A stretch of 64,000 nucleotides of DNA from Aquificota bacterium (GTDB lineage: Bacteria > Aquificota > Aquificia > Aquificales > Aquificaceae), in assembly GCA_030549905.1 (NCBI GenBank), contig JAUQQK010000004.1, forward strand, positions 27,928 to 91,927, given 5' to 3'. Below the pieces are notes generated by a model. That model saw only the letters and a program-made list of their open reading frames with translations, had not been told where the DNA came from and did not search any database. Of this stretch, positions 44,212 through 52,621 are shown piece after piece. Position 1 is the first letter of the stretch, and each line of letters begins with the position of its first letter. The translations under genes were made by a program, and so were the position numbers.

Positions 44212-44760
44212 CTAAAATTTTACCCTATCCACCACTATGAGGAGGCTAATGTCTTTTCCCTCAAACCTCAAAGCCTTTACATAACCTTCCTTTGCCCAGT
44301 CAAGGTAGCTAAGAGAATAAGCCCTTTCCTTTTTCTTGTCGTAGAACTCTGCAAGGCTCAGCCTCTGGTCTTTGAAGATAAAGCGAGAGACGAAGGGACC
44401 CTCGTCTCTTTCAAAGACAAGACCACTCGCAGAACAGCTTACTTTTTCATCACCCCTCAGAACCTTGCCGAAGATAAGCCCATCTGGGTCTATTGGCACC
44501 TCAAGGCAAGCACCTCCAAAGCAGAGATTGTTCAGGCTTACCTCTCCACTTCTTCCTTCAGAAGCAAGCATGAACCTGCCCTCCCTTTTCTCCACCGTTA
44601 AGGGCACTCTTATAAAGCCATACCTTATGGAAAGCTGTGCGGAGTAATGTTCTGGAGCCTTCCAGCTTGAATTTCTCTTTTTAACCTCCTCACCTTCAGG
44701 GCATACAAGGGGGGCACAGGAATAGGCAAAAAGAAAGAGGATAAGCAAAAGCCTTCTCAT
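44212..44760 (-). CDS. Predicted lipoprotein of unknown function
   Basis: 182 residues. MRRLLLILFLFAYSC lipobox, modified Cys at about 15. The body is all-beta (SIRYGFIRVPLTVEKREGRFMLASEG, then EVSLNNLCFGGACLEVPID and ISLLIVVDRVKF), resembling LolB/LolA-like half barrels in strand order, but no signature was recognised. Lies 2 bp before lgt and overlaps hisD by ATGA, so it is part of the lipoprotein-processing unit. Confidence 0.75.
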   Translation of the reverse strand: MRRLLLILFLFAYSCAPLVCPEGEEVKKRNSSWKAPEHYSAQLSIRYGFIRVPLTVEKREGRFMLASEGRSGEVSLNNLCFGGACLEVPIDPDGLIFGKVLRGDEKVSCSASGLVFERDEGPFVSRFIFKDQRLSLAEFYDKKKERAYSLSYLDWAKEGYVKALRFEGKDISLLIVVDRVKF

Positions 44761-46037
44761 GCTTCCCTCCTTACTCTTACCGCATAGTAATGGGCATAAA
44801 GACCCTCAGCCCTTGCTATGGCTTCAGAAGGCTCCGCCACCCTTTCAAAGCCTTCCTTTGAAAGATATATTAAAGAGCTTCTCTTTAAGAAATGATACAC
44901 ACCAAGTGGAGAGAAAAACCTTGCGGTTCCTCCAGTTGGAAGCGTATGGTTTGGACCAAGCACATAGTCTCCAAGAGGTTCCGTTGCGTATTTGCCCAGA
45001 AAGACTGCTCCCGCATGCTTTATGTAGGGTAAAAGGGCAAAGGGCTCTTCTGTCAGTATTTCTAAATGTTCGGGTGCTATGTGGTTTGCCACTTCACAGG
45101 CCTGGTAAAGGTCTTCCACGAGGAATATGGTGCCAAACCTGTCTATGGACTTTTGAGCTATATCCTTCCGTGGAAAATCTTCAAGCAGTTTGCCGACCCA
45201 TTGGGCTACTTCTTTGGCGTATTCTTCTTCCGTAGTTATCATGAAGGCACCAGCCAGCTCATCATGCTCCGCCTGAGAGAGAAGGTCTGCAGCAACCCAT
45301 TTTGGGTCCACCGTACCGTCCGCTATCACTAATATTTCAGAAGGCCCCGCTATCATATCAATGTCCACCGTGCCGTAAAGGAGCTTTTTGGCAAGAGCCA
45401 CGTATATATTTCCCGGACCCACTATCTTATCTACCTTTGGAAGGGTCTGAGTTCCGAAGGCAAGACCAGCCACCGCATGAGCACCGCCTATGCTAAAAAC
45501 CCTGCTAACCCCCGCTATAAAGGCGGAGGCAAGAGTATAAGGGTTCGGGTTTGGAGAGACCATTATGACCTCTTCAACACCGGCAACCACCGCAGGCACA
45601 GCGTTCATCAAAACAGTGGAAGGATACGCCGCCTTACCGCCCGGCACGTATATACCCACCCTTTCAAGGGGCAGGACCCTCATGCCAAGCAGGATGCCCT
45701 CTTCCTCCGTCATAAAGCTTCTTTCTAACTGAGCCTCGTGGAACCTTCTTATCCTTTCATGGGCTATCTCAAGGGCGGACCTTACATCCTCCTCTATTTC
45801 GTTGTATGCCCTTTCTAACTCTTCGTAAGGTATTTCCATCGTATCCGGGCTTATGTCCCTGCCGTCAAACCTCTTCGTATATTCAATTATTGCCTTATCA
45901 CCCTCTGCTCGTACCCTTTCAATAATCTCCTTTACCGCTGGCTCGTATTCCTGAGTGAGTATCTGCCCCCTTTCTTTTAGAACCTTTAACCTTTCGTTGA
46001 ACCGCCAGGCGGAGTGCCTTAAATCTTCTATCCTCAT
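44757..46037 (-). CDS. hisD: Histidinol dehydrogenase
   Basis: 426 residues. GIYVPGGKAAYPSTVLMNA, VDKIVGPGNIYVALAKKLL, zinc and catalytic region LLSQAEHDELAGAFM and GPNHTLPTGGTARFFSPLG. It performs the last two oxidations of histidine synthesis. It begins the unit hisD-lipoprotein-lgt-sppA. TAAAAT is seven bases before the ATG. Confidence 0.98.
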   Translation of the reverse strand: MRIEDLRHSAWRFNERLKVLKERGQILTQEYEPAVKEIIERVRAEGDKAIIEYTKRFDGRDISPDTMEIPYEELERAYNEIEEDVRSALEIAHERIRRFHEAQLERSFMTEEEGILLGMRVLPLERVGIYVPGGKAAYPSTVLMNAVPAVVAGVEEVIMVSPNPNPYTLASAFIAGVSRVFSIGGAHAVAGLAFGTQTLPKVDKIVGPGNIYVALAKKLLYGTVDIDMIAGPSEILVIADGTVDPKWVAADLLSQAEHDELAGAFMITTEEEYAKEVAQWVGKLLEDFPRKDIAQKSIDRFGTIFLVEDLYQACEVANHIAPEHLEILTEEPFALLPYIKHAGAVFLGKYATEPLGDYVLGPNHTLPTGGTARFFSPLGVYHFLKRSSLIYLSKEGFERVAEPSEAIARAEGLYAHYYAVRVRREA

Positions 46038-46044
46038 GGTGGAT

Positions 46045-46054
46045 ATTTTAATAT
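46045..46054. promoter_or_regulatory. Divergent -10 boxes of hisD and the SurA-like gene
   Basis: Minus TAAAAT (46050-46045), seven bases before the hisD ATG. Plus TAATAT (46049-46054), six bases before ATG 46061. The whole spacer is 23 bp. Confidence 0.5.
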
Positions 46055-46060
46055 ATTTGC

Positions 46061-46876
46061 ATGAGGTTCCTTATACTCCTTTTCTTACTTCTTAGCCTGT
46101 CCTTTGCCAGAGTGGCGGCAAGGGTGGGAAATGAGAATATAAGCCTTGAAGAGCTGAGAACAGCCTTTAATGCCTACTGGAGGGAGATACTTCACCTGCC
46201 CATAGCAAGGGCAACAAGCAGGGACCTTCAGGAATTTCTGGTAGAGTATGTCAGAAGTAAGATAATACAGGCGGAGGCAAGGAGGATGGGTATAAGCATC
46301 TCTCAAAAAGAGTTTGAAGATTACATAGAAAGGCATATAGGGAGTAAAAGGCTTAGCCATGTGGCACAGGAGCTTGTAAAGACGGAAATGCTGACGCAGA
46401 AGATAACGGACAGGCTTTCTTCAGGCTTGGAACTCAAGGAAGAGCAGATAACTGCCTACTATTATCTTAATCTGAGAGACTTTAAGCTTCCCGCTCAGGT
46501 GCTTTTGGAGCGGTATTCTGTGGATAGTTTAGACCTTGCAAACGAGGTATACTTTCAGCTTTCAAGGGGCATGCCCTTATCTGAAAAGGTTGGTGTTAAG
46601 GAAGGACAGCCCATGTGGTATTCTATTCAAACCCTGCCTGAGGTGGTCAAAAGACAGCTATACCCTTATGAGAAGGGGAAGGTTTCCAAACCCATAGAGG
46701 TAGGTGAAGGCTACCTGATTTTGAGGGTGGCGGATAAACGGGGAAGCGGTATAATGCCCCTTGAGGAGGCAAAGCCCATAGTAAGGGAAAAGCTTCTAAG
46801 AGAGAAAAGAGAGGAGGTATTCAGAAAATGGTTTCAAGAGGTGTCAAAAAGATACTCGGTGGAGTTCTATTTTTAA
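46061..46876 (+). CDS. SurA/PpiC-like periplasmic peptidyl-prolyl isomerase
   Basis: 271 residues. Signal peptide MRFLILLFLLLSLSFA, SurA N-terminal helical chaperone domain (RVGNENISLEELRTAFNAYW), and a parvulin-like C-terminal domain shortened (LPEVVKRQLYPYEKGKVSKPIEVGEGYLILRVADKR). It helps fold outer-membrane proteins. The following gene, a second SurA-like protein, starts 49 bp inside this one. Confidence 0.85.
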   Translation: MRFLILLFLLLSLSFARVAARVGNENISLEELRTAFNAYWREILHLPIARATSRDLQEFLVEYVRSKIIQAEARRMGISISQKEFEDYIERHIGSKRLSHVAQELVKTEMLTQKITDRLSSGLELKEEQITAYYYLNLRDFKLPAQVLLERYSVDSLDLANEVYFQLSRGMPLSEKVGVKEGQPMWYSIQTLPEVVKRQLYPYEKGKVSKPIEVGEGYLILRVADKRGSGIMPLEEAKPIVREKLLREKREEVFRKWFQEVSKRYSVEFYF

Positions 46877-47664
46877 TAACCCTTAGTTTTTCTTCCCTTG
46901 TGGATAAAGTGGTTGCCAGTGTAAATTACGAACCCATACTTGAGAGTGACCTGAAAATGGGCATGCTATACTATGGCACGAAGGATAAAAGCCTTGTTAT
47001 ATCTAAGCTTGTGGAGGACTGGCTTTTATACCAGTTTCTTGTAAGCAAGGGCATGCAAACACCGCCAGAGCTAATGGATGAAACCCTTCAGAATATAGCA
47101 AGGGCTAATAAGACAACGGTAGAGGGTATAGCTAAGGAGCTGGAAGCAGAGGGGCTTACTCTTAGAGACCTGAGAAGGTTTCTTGAAAGGGAGATCCTTG
47201 CCACAGAGGGCTTGAAGGCCTTTTTGGAAAGGGAAGTAAAGGTTTCTGAGTCGGAGCTTGAGCTTGAAAAGCTAAAAAAGGGTGAGGTAAAACCCGTAAG
47301 GCTTATAGAGCTTTTGGTGGTTGATAAGAAGGATGCAGGCAGGTTGAAGGAGGTTTTTAAACCTGATAAAAGCCTTGAAGAAGTGGCAAAGGACTTGGGC
47401 TCAAAGGTGGAGAAGTTAAGGGTTTCTAAGGGCGAGCTGGTGGACGTGCTTGATAAGGAAGTCTGGAGGGCAAGCCTGGGAGAGGTGGTTTTTGCAGAGG
47501 ACAAGGAGCATGTGTATCTGGCAAGGGTGGTGGCTCAAGAGGAGCTTTATGAAGGAAAGAGCCCTGAGGAGCTTAGAAGGGAATTACTCTCAAACAAATT
47601 AGAAGAAAGAAGAAGGCAGCTTTTAGAACAGCTAAGGAAGAACAGTTTTATTAAGATATTCTAA
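46828..47664 (+). CDS. Second SurA-like periplasmic chaperone
   Basis: 278 residues from ATG 46828, or somewhat shorter if a later start is used. Signal-like helix (ILGGVLFLITLSFSSL) and a SurA N-terminal domain (KVVASVNYEPILESDLKMG), helical regions, and no clear PPIase active domain. It probably works as a chaperone. The 49-bp overlap with the gene before it is in another frame. It overlaps a HAD phosphatase tail to tail by 33 bp. Confidence 0.8.
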   Translation: MVSRGVKKILGGVLFLITLSFSSLVDKVVASVNYEPILESDLKMGMLYYGTKDKSLVISKLVEDWLLYQFLVSKGMQTPPELMDETLQNIARANKTTVEGIAKELEAEGLTLRDLRRFLEREILATEGLKAFLEREVKVSESELELEKLKKGEVKPVRLIELLVVDKKDAGRLKEVFKPDKSLEEVAKDLGSKVEKLRVSKGELVDVLDKEVWRASLGEVVFAEDKEHVYLARVVAQEELYEGKSPEELRRELLSNKLEERRRQLLEQLRKNSFIKIF

Positions 47665-48429
47665 AAGCCCTCCAAGACTATGGAATATCAGGTCAGGCTT
47701 AAATCCCGCTCTTTCTGTTTCCTCTTCCTTGTATTTGCCCGTAGTCATGAAAACCGTCTTAATTCCTAATTCCCTTGCCCCCATGAGGTCTGTGTATATG
47801 TCATCGCTTACAAGGTATACCTCCTCCCCATCAAGCCCGCTTATAGCTGTATTTATGAATTCCCTTGAGGGTTTTCCTAAGTTCGGAAGTTCCTCTTTGT
47901 AATTGCAGGCATGGGCTATGGCTAAGGCAACAGAGCCTGCCCCGGGAAAGTATAGACCGTCGTCGTCCTTTACAAGCCTGCTAAGGTTTACTGGCACGAG
48001 CCTTGCCCCTTCAAGAAACACTGCGGAGGTTGCCAGCTTCAGCTTTTCAAAGCTAAGGCTTCTGTCCTGAGCTATTACCACAGCCTGAACACGATAATCA
48101 AAGACCACATCAAAACCTTCCTCCTTTAAAAATTCTTCCACATGTTTTGAACCCAAGAAAAGCACCCTCTTTATACCGTTACGCCTGAGGAATCTGCCAA
48201 GCACGCTCAAAGGCGAGAGGAAGTCCCCTGCCTCAATGGGTATGCCCTTAGACATAAGCTCTTCCACTATCATGTGTGGTGGTTTTGTAGAGTTGTTGGA
48301 GAGCACTTTAAAGGGTATCCCTTTATCCTTCAGAAATCTGAGCAGCTCAGCGGTTTGCGGAAAAGGTGTTAATGCCTTGTCCTTTACCAAGACACCATCC
48401 AGGTCCAGCAGTAAAACAGGCTTCTTCAT
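47632..48429 (-). CDS. HAD-IIA family hydrolase (NagD-like)
   Basis: 265 residues. Motif I LDLDGVLVKD (D-x-D), cap of the type IIA family, LVSDDIYTDLMGARELGIKTVFMTTGKY as motif IV. Substrate unknown; NagD-like enzymes act on nucleotides, p-nitrophenyl phosphate or glycerol phosphate. Coupled to minE by ATGA. Confidence 0.9.
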   Translation of the reverse strand: MKKPVLLLDLDGVLVKDKALTPFPQTAELLRFLKDKGIPFKVLSNNSTKPPHMIVEELMSKGIPIEAGDFLSPLSVLGRFLRRNGIKRVLFLGSKHVEEFLKEEGFDVVFDYRVQAVVIAQDRSLSFEKLKLATSAVFLEGARLVPVNLSRLVKDDDGLYFPGAGSVALAIAHACNYKEELPNLGKPSREFINTAISGLDGEEVYLVSDDIYTDLMGARELGIKTVFMTTGKYKEEETERAGFKPDLIFHSLGGLLEYLNKTVLP

Positions 48430-48671
48430 TGTTTAAAGGGTATGCTTATCCATAGTTCGTCAAAGCCTTCCTCCCTTTTTATATCCACCTCTATCTTTCT
48501 TATTTCAAACTGTGGGTATTTGGAAAAGACGGAAATTAAGTCGTTTTTTAGAGATTCCACAAAGTTTGGAGGCAGCCCTCTCCTTTCGTATGACAAGACT
48601 AAGGTCAGCCTCTTTTTGGCTTCATCCTTACTCTTATTTCTATTAAACAGAAGCTCCCACAGCATGTTCAT
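48426..48671 (-). CDS. minE: Cell division topological specificity factor MinE
   Basis: 81 residues. N-terminal membrane/MinD-binding helix region (LFNRNKSKDEAKKRLTLVLSYERRG) and C-terminal topological domain (LISVFSKYPQFEIRKIEVDIKREEGFDELWISIP). Order minC-minD-minE, each start next to or inside the preceding stop. Confidence 0.95.
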   Translation of the reverse strand: MNMLWELLFNRNKSKDEAKKRLTLVLSYERRGLPPNFVESLKNDLISVFSKYPQFEIRKIEVDIKREEGFDELWISIPFKQ

Positions 48672-49456
48672 TTACCGAAAATTTTTTCTAAAAGACCCTT
48701 CTTTTCACCGTATCTTACAAAAGGCACTTCTTCTCCCTCAATTCTTCTTGCAATATCCCTTATAGCCTTGGAGGCATTGTATTCACCTGCCAGCACGATA
48801 GGCTCACCCCTGTTGGTAAAATCTACAAGCTTTGGCTCTTCAGGCACTATACCTATAGGCTTTGCCTTCAGTATATCCACAATGTCCTCCACAGATAACA
48901 TTTCACCCTTCTTTACATTTTCCCACTTTATCCTGTTTATGACAAGATAATATTCCTTCTTACCCATATTTTCTAAAAGACCTATTATCCTGTCCGCATC
49001 CCTTATGGAAGATACCTCAGGGTTTACCACCACAAGAGCCACATCTGCAGGCGATGCTGCAATTTGAAACCCTTGCTCAATGCCGGCAGGAGAGTCTATG
49101 AATATGTAATCAAACTCGCCAGACTCTTTAATGCGGTTTACCAGCTCTATCCACCTATCTCTATCCACCGCATCCTTGTTCTTAGTCTGGTTTGCAGGTA
49201 GGAGCCACAGGCTTAGCCCCCTTTTGTCTCTTACTAAAGCCTTGTGAAACTCCACCCTTCCCTCAAGCACATCAAGCACATCATATACTATGCGGTTTTC
49301 AAGCCCTAAGATCATGTCTAAGTTTCTCAGCCCAATGTCCGCATCAATGGCTAAAACCCTTCTTCCCATGCTGGCTAAGGCGGTGCTTATGTTGGCAGTA
49401 AGCGTAGTCTTTCCCACTCCTCCTTTGCCAGATGTAACTACATATACCTTGCTCAT
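48668..49456 (-). CDS. minD: Septum site-determining ATPase MinD
   Basis: 262 residues. Deviant Walker A SGKGGVGKTTLTANI, switch II IDSPAGIEQGFQIA, C-terminal amphipathic membrane helix (KKGLLEKIFGK). It oscillates with MinE and holds MinC at the membrane. Starts one base after the minC stop and overlaps minE by ATGA. Confidence 0.98.
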   Translation of the reverse strand: MSKVYVVTSGKGGVGKTTLTANISTALASMGRRVLAIDADIGLRNLDMILGLENRIVYDVLDVLEGRVEFHKALVRDKRGLSLWLLPANQTKNKDAVDRDRWIELVNRIKESGEFDYIFIDSPAGIEQGFQIAASPADVALVVVNPEVSSIRDADRIIGLLENMGKKEYYLVINRIKWENVKKGEMLSVEDIVDILKAKPIGIVPEEPKLVDFTNRGEPIVLAGEYNASKAIRDIARRIEGEEVPFVRYGEKKGLLEKIFGK

Positions 49457-50032
49457 CTATACCCTCTCCAGTATTATACTATCTTCTTCTACCCTTGCTA
49501 CCTCTGGATAGCCTGGTGATTTTCTGTCACCGTCTTCAAGTATTGCCACCTTCCTTCCTATTCTAACCTGCTGAGGCTCCATCTCCAAAGCCACCACTAC
49601 CGCACTTTCATCCCCTAAGGCGCCTGCTATGGCTATACCCCTCAGCCTACCCATCACTACTATGTTGCCTGTAGCCACCACTTGAGCGTCCTTGTTCACA
49701 TCTCCAAGCACAAGTATATCACCATTATGTTCAACCCTCTGACCAGACCTTAAATGCCTTCTTACAACAAGAAGCCTGTCCTTTTTAATATCCTCTACAC
49801 CTTCAAAGCTTAATTTTTTAACGCTTTTTATGTTTTTCTCCAGAAGGGCTTTCTCTATCTTTTCAACGTCCCCCTTCTTTAGTATGCCCTTACCATCTAT
49901 GAGCACATAGCTACCCTCTAAGAGCTTAGAAGAAAATTTCTGTCTTATTGCCTCGAGTATATCCTCAATATTCCCCCCTTCCTTTACCTCTATCAGCACA
50001 ACTGGAAGCGTTATACCTTTTATCTCTATCAT
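49457..50032 (-). CDS. minC: Septum site-determining protein MinC
   Basis: 191 residues. N-terminal FtsZ-inhibiting domain and C-terminal beta-helix (RRHLRSGQRVEHNGDILVLGDVNKDAQVVATGNIVVMGRLRG) with the RSGQ signature that binds MinD. It starts 8 bp after the CCA of tRNA-Asn, with AAAAGGAC before the ATG, so tRNA-Asn and minCDE are probably one transcript. Confidence 0.96.
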   Translation of the reverse strand: MIEIKGITLPVVLIEVKEGGNIEDILEAIRQKFSSKLLEGSYVLIDGKGILKKGDVEKIEKALLEKNIKSVKKLSFEGVEDIKKDRLLVVRRHLRSGQRVEHNGDILVLGDVNKDAQVVATGNIVVMGRLRGIAIAGALGDESAVVVALEMEPQQVRIGRKVAILEDGDRKSPGYPEVARVEEDSIILERV

Positions 50033-50040
50033 GTCCTTTT

Positions 50041-50116
50041 TGGCTCCGGGGGAGGGACTCGAACCCCCAACCTGACGGTTAACAGCCGCCTGCTCTGCCC
50101 GTTGAGCTACCCCGGA
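50041..50116 (-). tRNA. tRNA-Asn (GTT), CCA encoded
   Basis: Acceptor TCCGGGG/CCCCGGA, anticodon arm GGCGG-CTGTTAA-CCGTC (G-G mismatch-tolerant outer pair), anticodon GTT, T loop TTCGAGT. CCA at 50043-50041. Minus TATAAT at 50127-50132 is the promoter. Confidence 0.95.
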
Positions 50117-50126
50117 TGCAATATAT

Positions 50127-50132
50127 ATTATA
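50127..50132 (-). promoter_or_regulatory. -10 box of tRNA-Asn and minCDE
   Basis: Minus-strand TATAAT, ten bases before the tRNA 5' end. No clear -35. Confidence 0.5.
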
Positions 50133-50152
50133 CACCTTCCTTTTACTTCTGC

Positions 50153-50158
50153 TATATT
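50153..50158 (+). promoter_or_regulatory. -10 box of rodA, leaderless spacing
   Basis: TATATT, eight bases before the GTG start at 50167. Confidence 0.45.
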
Positions 50159-50166
50159 TTTAAAGA

Positions 50167-51312
50167 GTGCTGAGTTTGTGGGACAGGTGGATATTTTTTA
50201 GCCTTCTCCTTTTATTCTTTGCCGGTGAGCTAATAATTTTGAGCGTCAATACGGTGCCAGGGTTTATGGAGAACTACAGCAAGCTAAATATTTACAAAAA
50301 ACCTCTCCTGCAATTTATGGTCTTCACAGTAGCTCTTTTCTTTGCCACCCTCATAGCAAGGTTTGATTACAGGCTTTACCTGAGGGGACACTTTCCCTAT
50401 CTCATATCCGCAAGCGTGGTATTAAGCCTGCTTTTCGTTCTCGTTAAAAAGGTCCTAACAGGAAGGGCGGTTGAAAGGTGGCTTCTGGGTGGTAGTGTGC
50501 AGCCCCTTGAATTTGCCAAGATAAGTCTTGTGCTATTTTTATCTTACTATATTGTGAAGAAGGGAAACTTAAGGCAGTGGAGATATCTTTTTGGAGCTCT
50601 CTTTTTCCCCATCCTTACAGCCCTGCTTCTGCTTGCTCAACCCGATAGAGGGGGAGCCGTATTTATACTTGCTTTAACCTTACTTATGGTTTATGTAGGT
50701 GGTATTCCTAAAAAGGCCTACCTTGCGGTGCTGCTGCTGGTGGGTCCCATCTTATACATTGCCCTCTCATCAAAAGGTTATGTGGCTGAAAGGCTCTCCG
50801 CATGGAAAGACCCCTTTGCGGACCCGGAGGATAGCGGTTATCAAATAATACAGTCCCTTTATGCCTTTGCAAGGGGAGGCTTAATGGGTGTGGGGATAGG
50901 TCAGGGTATCCAGAAGCTTGGACCACTGCCCGCTTCTGATACAGACTACGTGATGGCTGTTGTGGGAGAGGAGCTGGGATTTCTGGGCGTTCTTGCGGTA
51001 GCTCTTTTATACAGCTTCTTAGTGGGCAGGCTTTTTCTGCATGCATACAGGGTCAAAGAGCCTATGGGTAAGCTTATCCTCTTTGGTACTGCAGTTAATT
51101 TTGCCCTTTCCTTCCTCTGGAACATGGCGATGGTATCAAACCTCATACCGCCCAAGGGCATTGCTCTACCTTTTCTTAGCTACGGTGCTTCCAACCTCTT
51201 TTCATCTGTGCTTTTTCTGGGCATAGCCCAGTCCGTCCTGAACCATCAACAGGTCAGTAGCTCTAATCTTTTTAATACCTCTTCTGCCTTTACACCGCTC
51301 AGGCAGGCGTGA
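50167..51312 (+). CDS. rodA: Rod-shape SEDS glycosyltransferase RodA
   Basis: 381 residues from GTG 50167, about ten membrane helices. SEDS marks: VQPLEFAKISLVLFLSYY, AQPDRGGAVFILALTLLMVY with the catalytic Asp region, AFARGGLMGVGIGQGIQKLGPLPASDTDYVMAVVGEE split, and PPKGIALPFLSYGASN. It polymerises peptidoglycan during elongation with PBP2. Its last 22 codons overlap the convergent heptosyltransferase gene by 67 bp, so the C-terminal tail beyond about residue 360 may be extra. Confidence 0.92.
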   Translation: MLSLWDRWIFFSLLLLFFAGELIILSVNTVPGFMENYSKLNIYKKPLLQFMVFTVALFFATLIARFDYRLYLRGHFPYLISASVVLSLLFVLVKKVLTGRAVERWLLGGSVQPLEFAKISLVLFLSYYIVKKGNLRQWRYLFGALFFPILTALLLLAQPDRGGAVFILALTLLMVYVGGIPKKAYLAVLLLVGPILYIALSSKGYVAERLSAWKDPFADPEDSGYQIIQSLYAFARGGLMGVGIGQGIQKLGPLPASDTDYVMAVVGEELGFLGVLAVALLYSFLVGRLFLHAYRVKEPMGKLILFGTAVNFALSFLWNMAMVSNLIPPKGIALPFLSYGASNLFSSVLFLGIAQSVLNHQQVSSSNLFNTSSAFTPLRQA

Positions 51313-52196
51313 GTACCTGTTTTGCACATCTTTGGGTTTGGAGAGCAGGGAGAACAGGACACATCAGGAGTAAGGTAATAGCCTTTAAGGGGGTAAAAGC
51401 CATATTTTGGTGAGGTGGAGGTGTATATGCTTATGGCTGGCACGTCAAGGGCGTTTGCCATATGCACGGGCGATGAGTCGCAAGAGATAACCACCTTTGA
51501 AAGGCTAATCACTGCAAGTAGCTCCCTTATGTTTGTTTTCCCAACGAGGTTTATAACCCCCCTCGCTCCAAGCTCCTGAGCCCTTTCTGTATCCTTGCTG
51601 GTTCCAACAACCACCGCCGGCATTTGAAGGTTTCTTATGAGCTTCCTCCAGCCTTCCATATGCCACTCTTTTAGGGCAAAGTTGGAAAAGGGCGAAAGAA
51701 GTATGAATTCTTCAGGCAGGGAAAATTTAAACCTCACCGCTTCCTTTTCTTCTTCAGATACAAAAAGCTTCGTTTTCCTTATCACCTGCCATTCTTTTAC
51801 GCCGAGGGGGAAGAGAAGTCTGAGGTTTCTATCCACTTCATGAAGGGACCAAAGGTGCTTTACCGTGTGTGTATAGAGCCATCTTAGCTCAGACCTGTCA
51901 AAGCCTATTCTTATGGGTATGTGGGAGAGGAACAGTATGAGGGCTGTTCTTGCAGATATGTGGGGGGTGATGGCTATCTGGTAGTCCCTTATCTTTTCAA
52001 GTAGCCTGAAGCTCTCTGTAAAGCCTTTATCAAAGGGTATGAGCTCAACGTCAAAGCCTTTTAGAAGGTCTTTTATAAAACTTCTTCCCACAAAGCCTAT
52101 CTGAGCCTCAGGAAAAACCTTTTTTAATGTAAGGACAAGGGGCGTGGTAAGCACCACATCCCCGAGATAGGCGGTCTGCCACAGAAGGATTCTCAT
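51246..52196 (-). CDS. GT9 heptosyltransferase-like protein
   Basis: 316 residues. Rossmann halves with GDVVLTTPLVLTLKKVFPEAQIGFVG and CDSSPVHMANALDVPAISIYTST (the donor-binding part), as in ADP-heptose:LPS transferases. It implies an LPS core with heptose or a related sugar. The C-terminus contains a Cys-rich stretch (CSPCSPNPKMCKTGTHAC), probably a metal site, seen in some family members. It follows the lipoprotein gene by ATGA. Confidence 0.9.
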   Translation of the reverse strand: MRILLWQTAYLGDVVLTTPLVLTLKKVFPEAQIGFVGRSFIKDLLKGFDVELIPFDKGFTESFRLLEKIRDYQIAITPHISARTALILFLSHIPIRIGFDRSELRWLYTHTVKHLWSLHEVDRNLRLLFPLGVKEWQVIRKTKLFVSEEEKEAVRFKFSLPEEFILLSPFSNFALKEWHMEGWRKLIRNLQMPAVVVGTSKDTERAQELGARGVINLVGKTNIRELLAVISLSKVVISCDSSPVHMANALDVPAISIYTSTSPKYGFYPLKGYYLTPDVSCSPCSPNPKMCKTGTHACLSGVKAEEVLKRLELLTC

Positions 52197-52621
52197 TTAA
52201 CGCCCGATATGCTGGCTATCTTCCATTTCTTTTCATCCTTTATCACTATAAAGGTAAATACCTTTTCCACCCCCTGCCTGTCTATTATCTTTACAAGAAC
52301 TTCCGCATGCCTGTCGTCTATCTTGGAGCTGTCTAATACCTTGACCTTTTTTATGTTTTCTCCCATGGAGGAAAGGAGGCAGGCTACCATCTCAGAAGGT
52401 TTTAGTTCTGTGAGCTGGACAGGCATCTTCAGCTCCTGAGCAAGAGCATCCCTAAAGGGCGGATACAAAAGCTTTACCGCTTCCTTGCCTTCACCGTCCT
52501 TCACTTCCTCAATAAACTCCTTCACCGTATCCCTTGCTGACTCCTCCGGACTTTCAGAACAGGCTCTGAAGATAAAAAAGGCTAAAAGGACTGCACCTGC
52601 TGCTACAAGGGCCTTTTTCAT
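52193..52621 (-). CDS. Lipoprotein with NTF2-like (DUF4878-type) domain
   Basis: 142 residues. Signal helix AGAVLLAFFIFRAC with Cys at about 21 (Arg at -2 is unusual for a lipobox). Then a cone-shaped alpha+beta domain (ESARDTVKEFIEEVKDGEGKEAVKLLYPPF, ending in VFTFIVIKDEKKWKIASI) resembling DUF4878. Function unknown. Coupled to gltD by ATGA. Confidence 0.7.
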   Translation of the reverse strand: MKKALVAAGAVLLAFFIFRACSESPEESARDTVKEFIEEVKDGEGKEAVKLLYPPFRDALAQELKMPVQLTELKPSEMVACLLSSMGENIKKVKVLDSSKIDDRHAEVLVKIIDRQGVEKVFTFIVIKDEKKWKIASISGVK

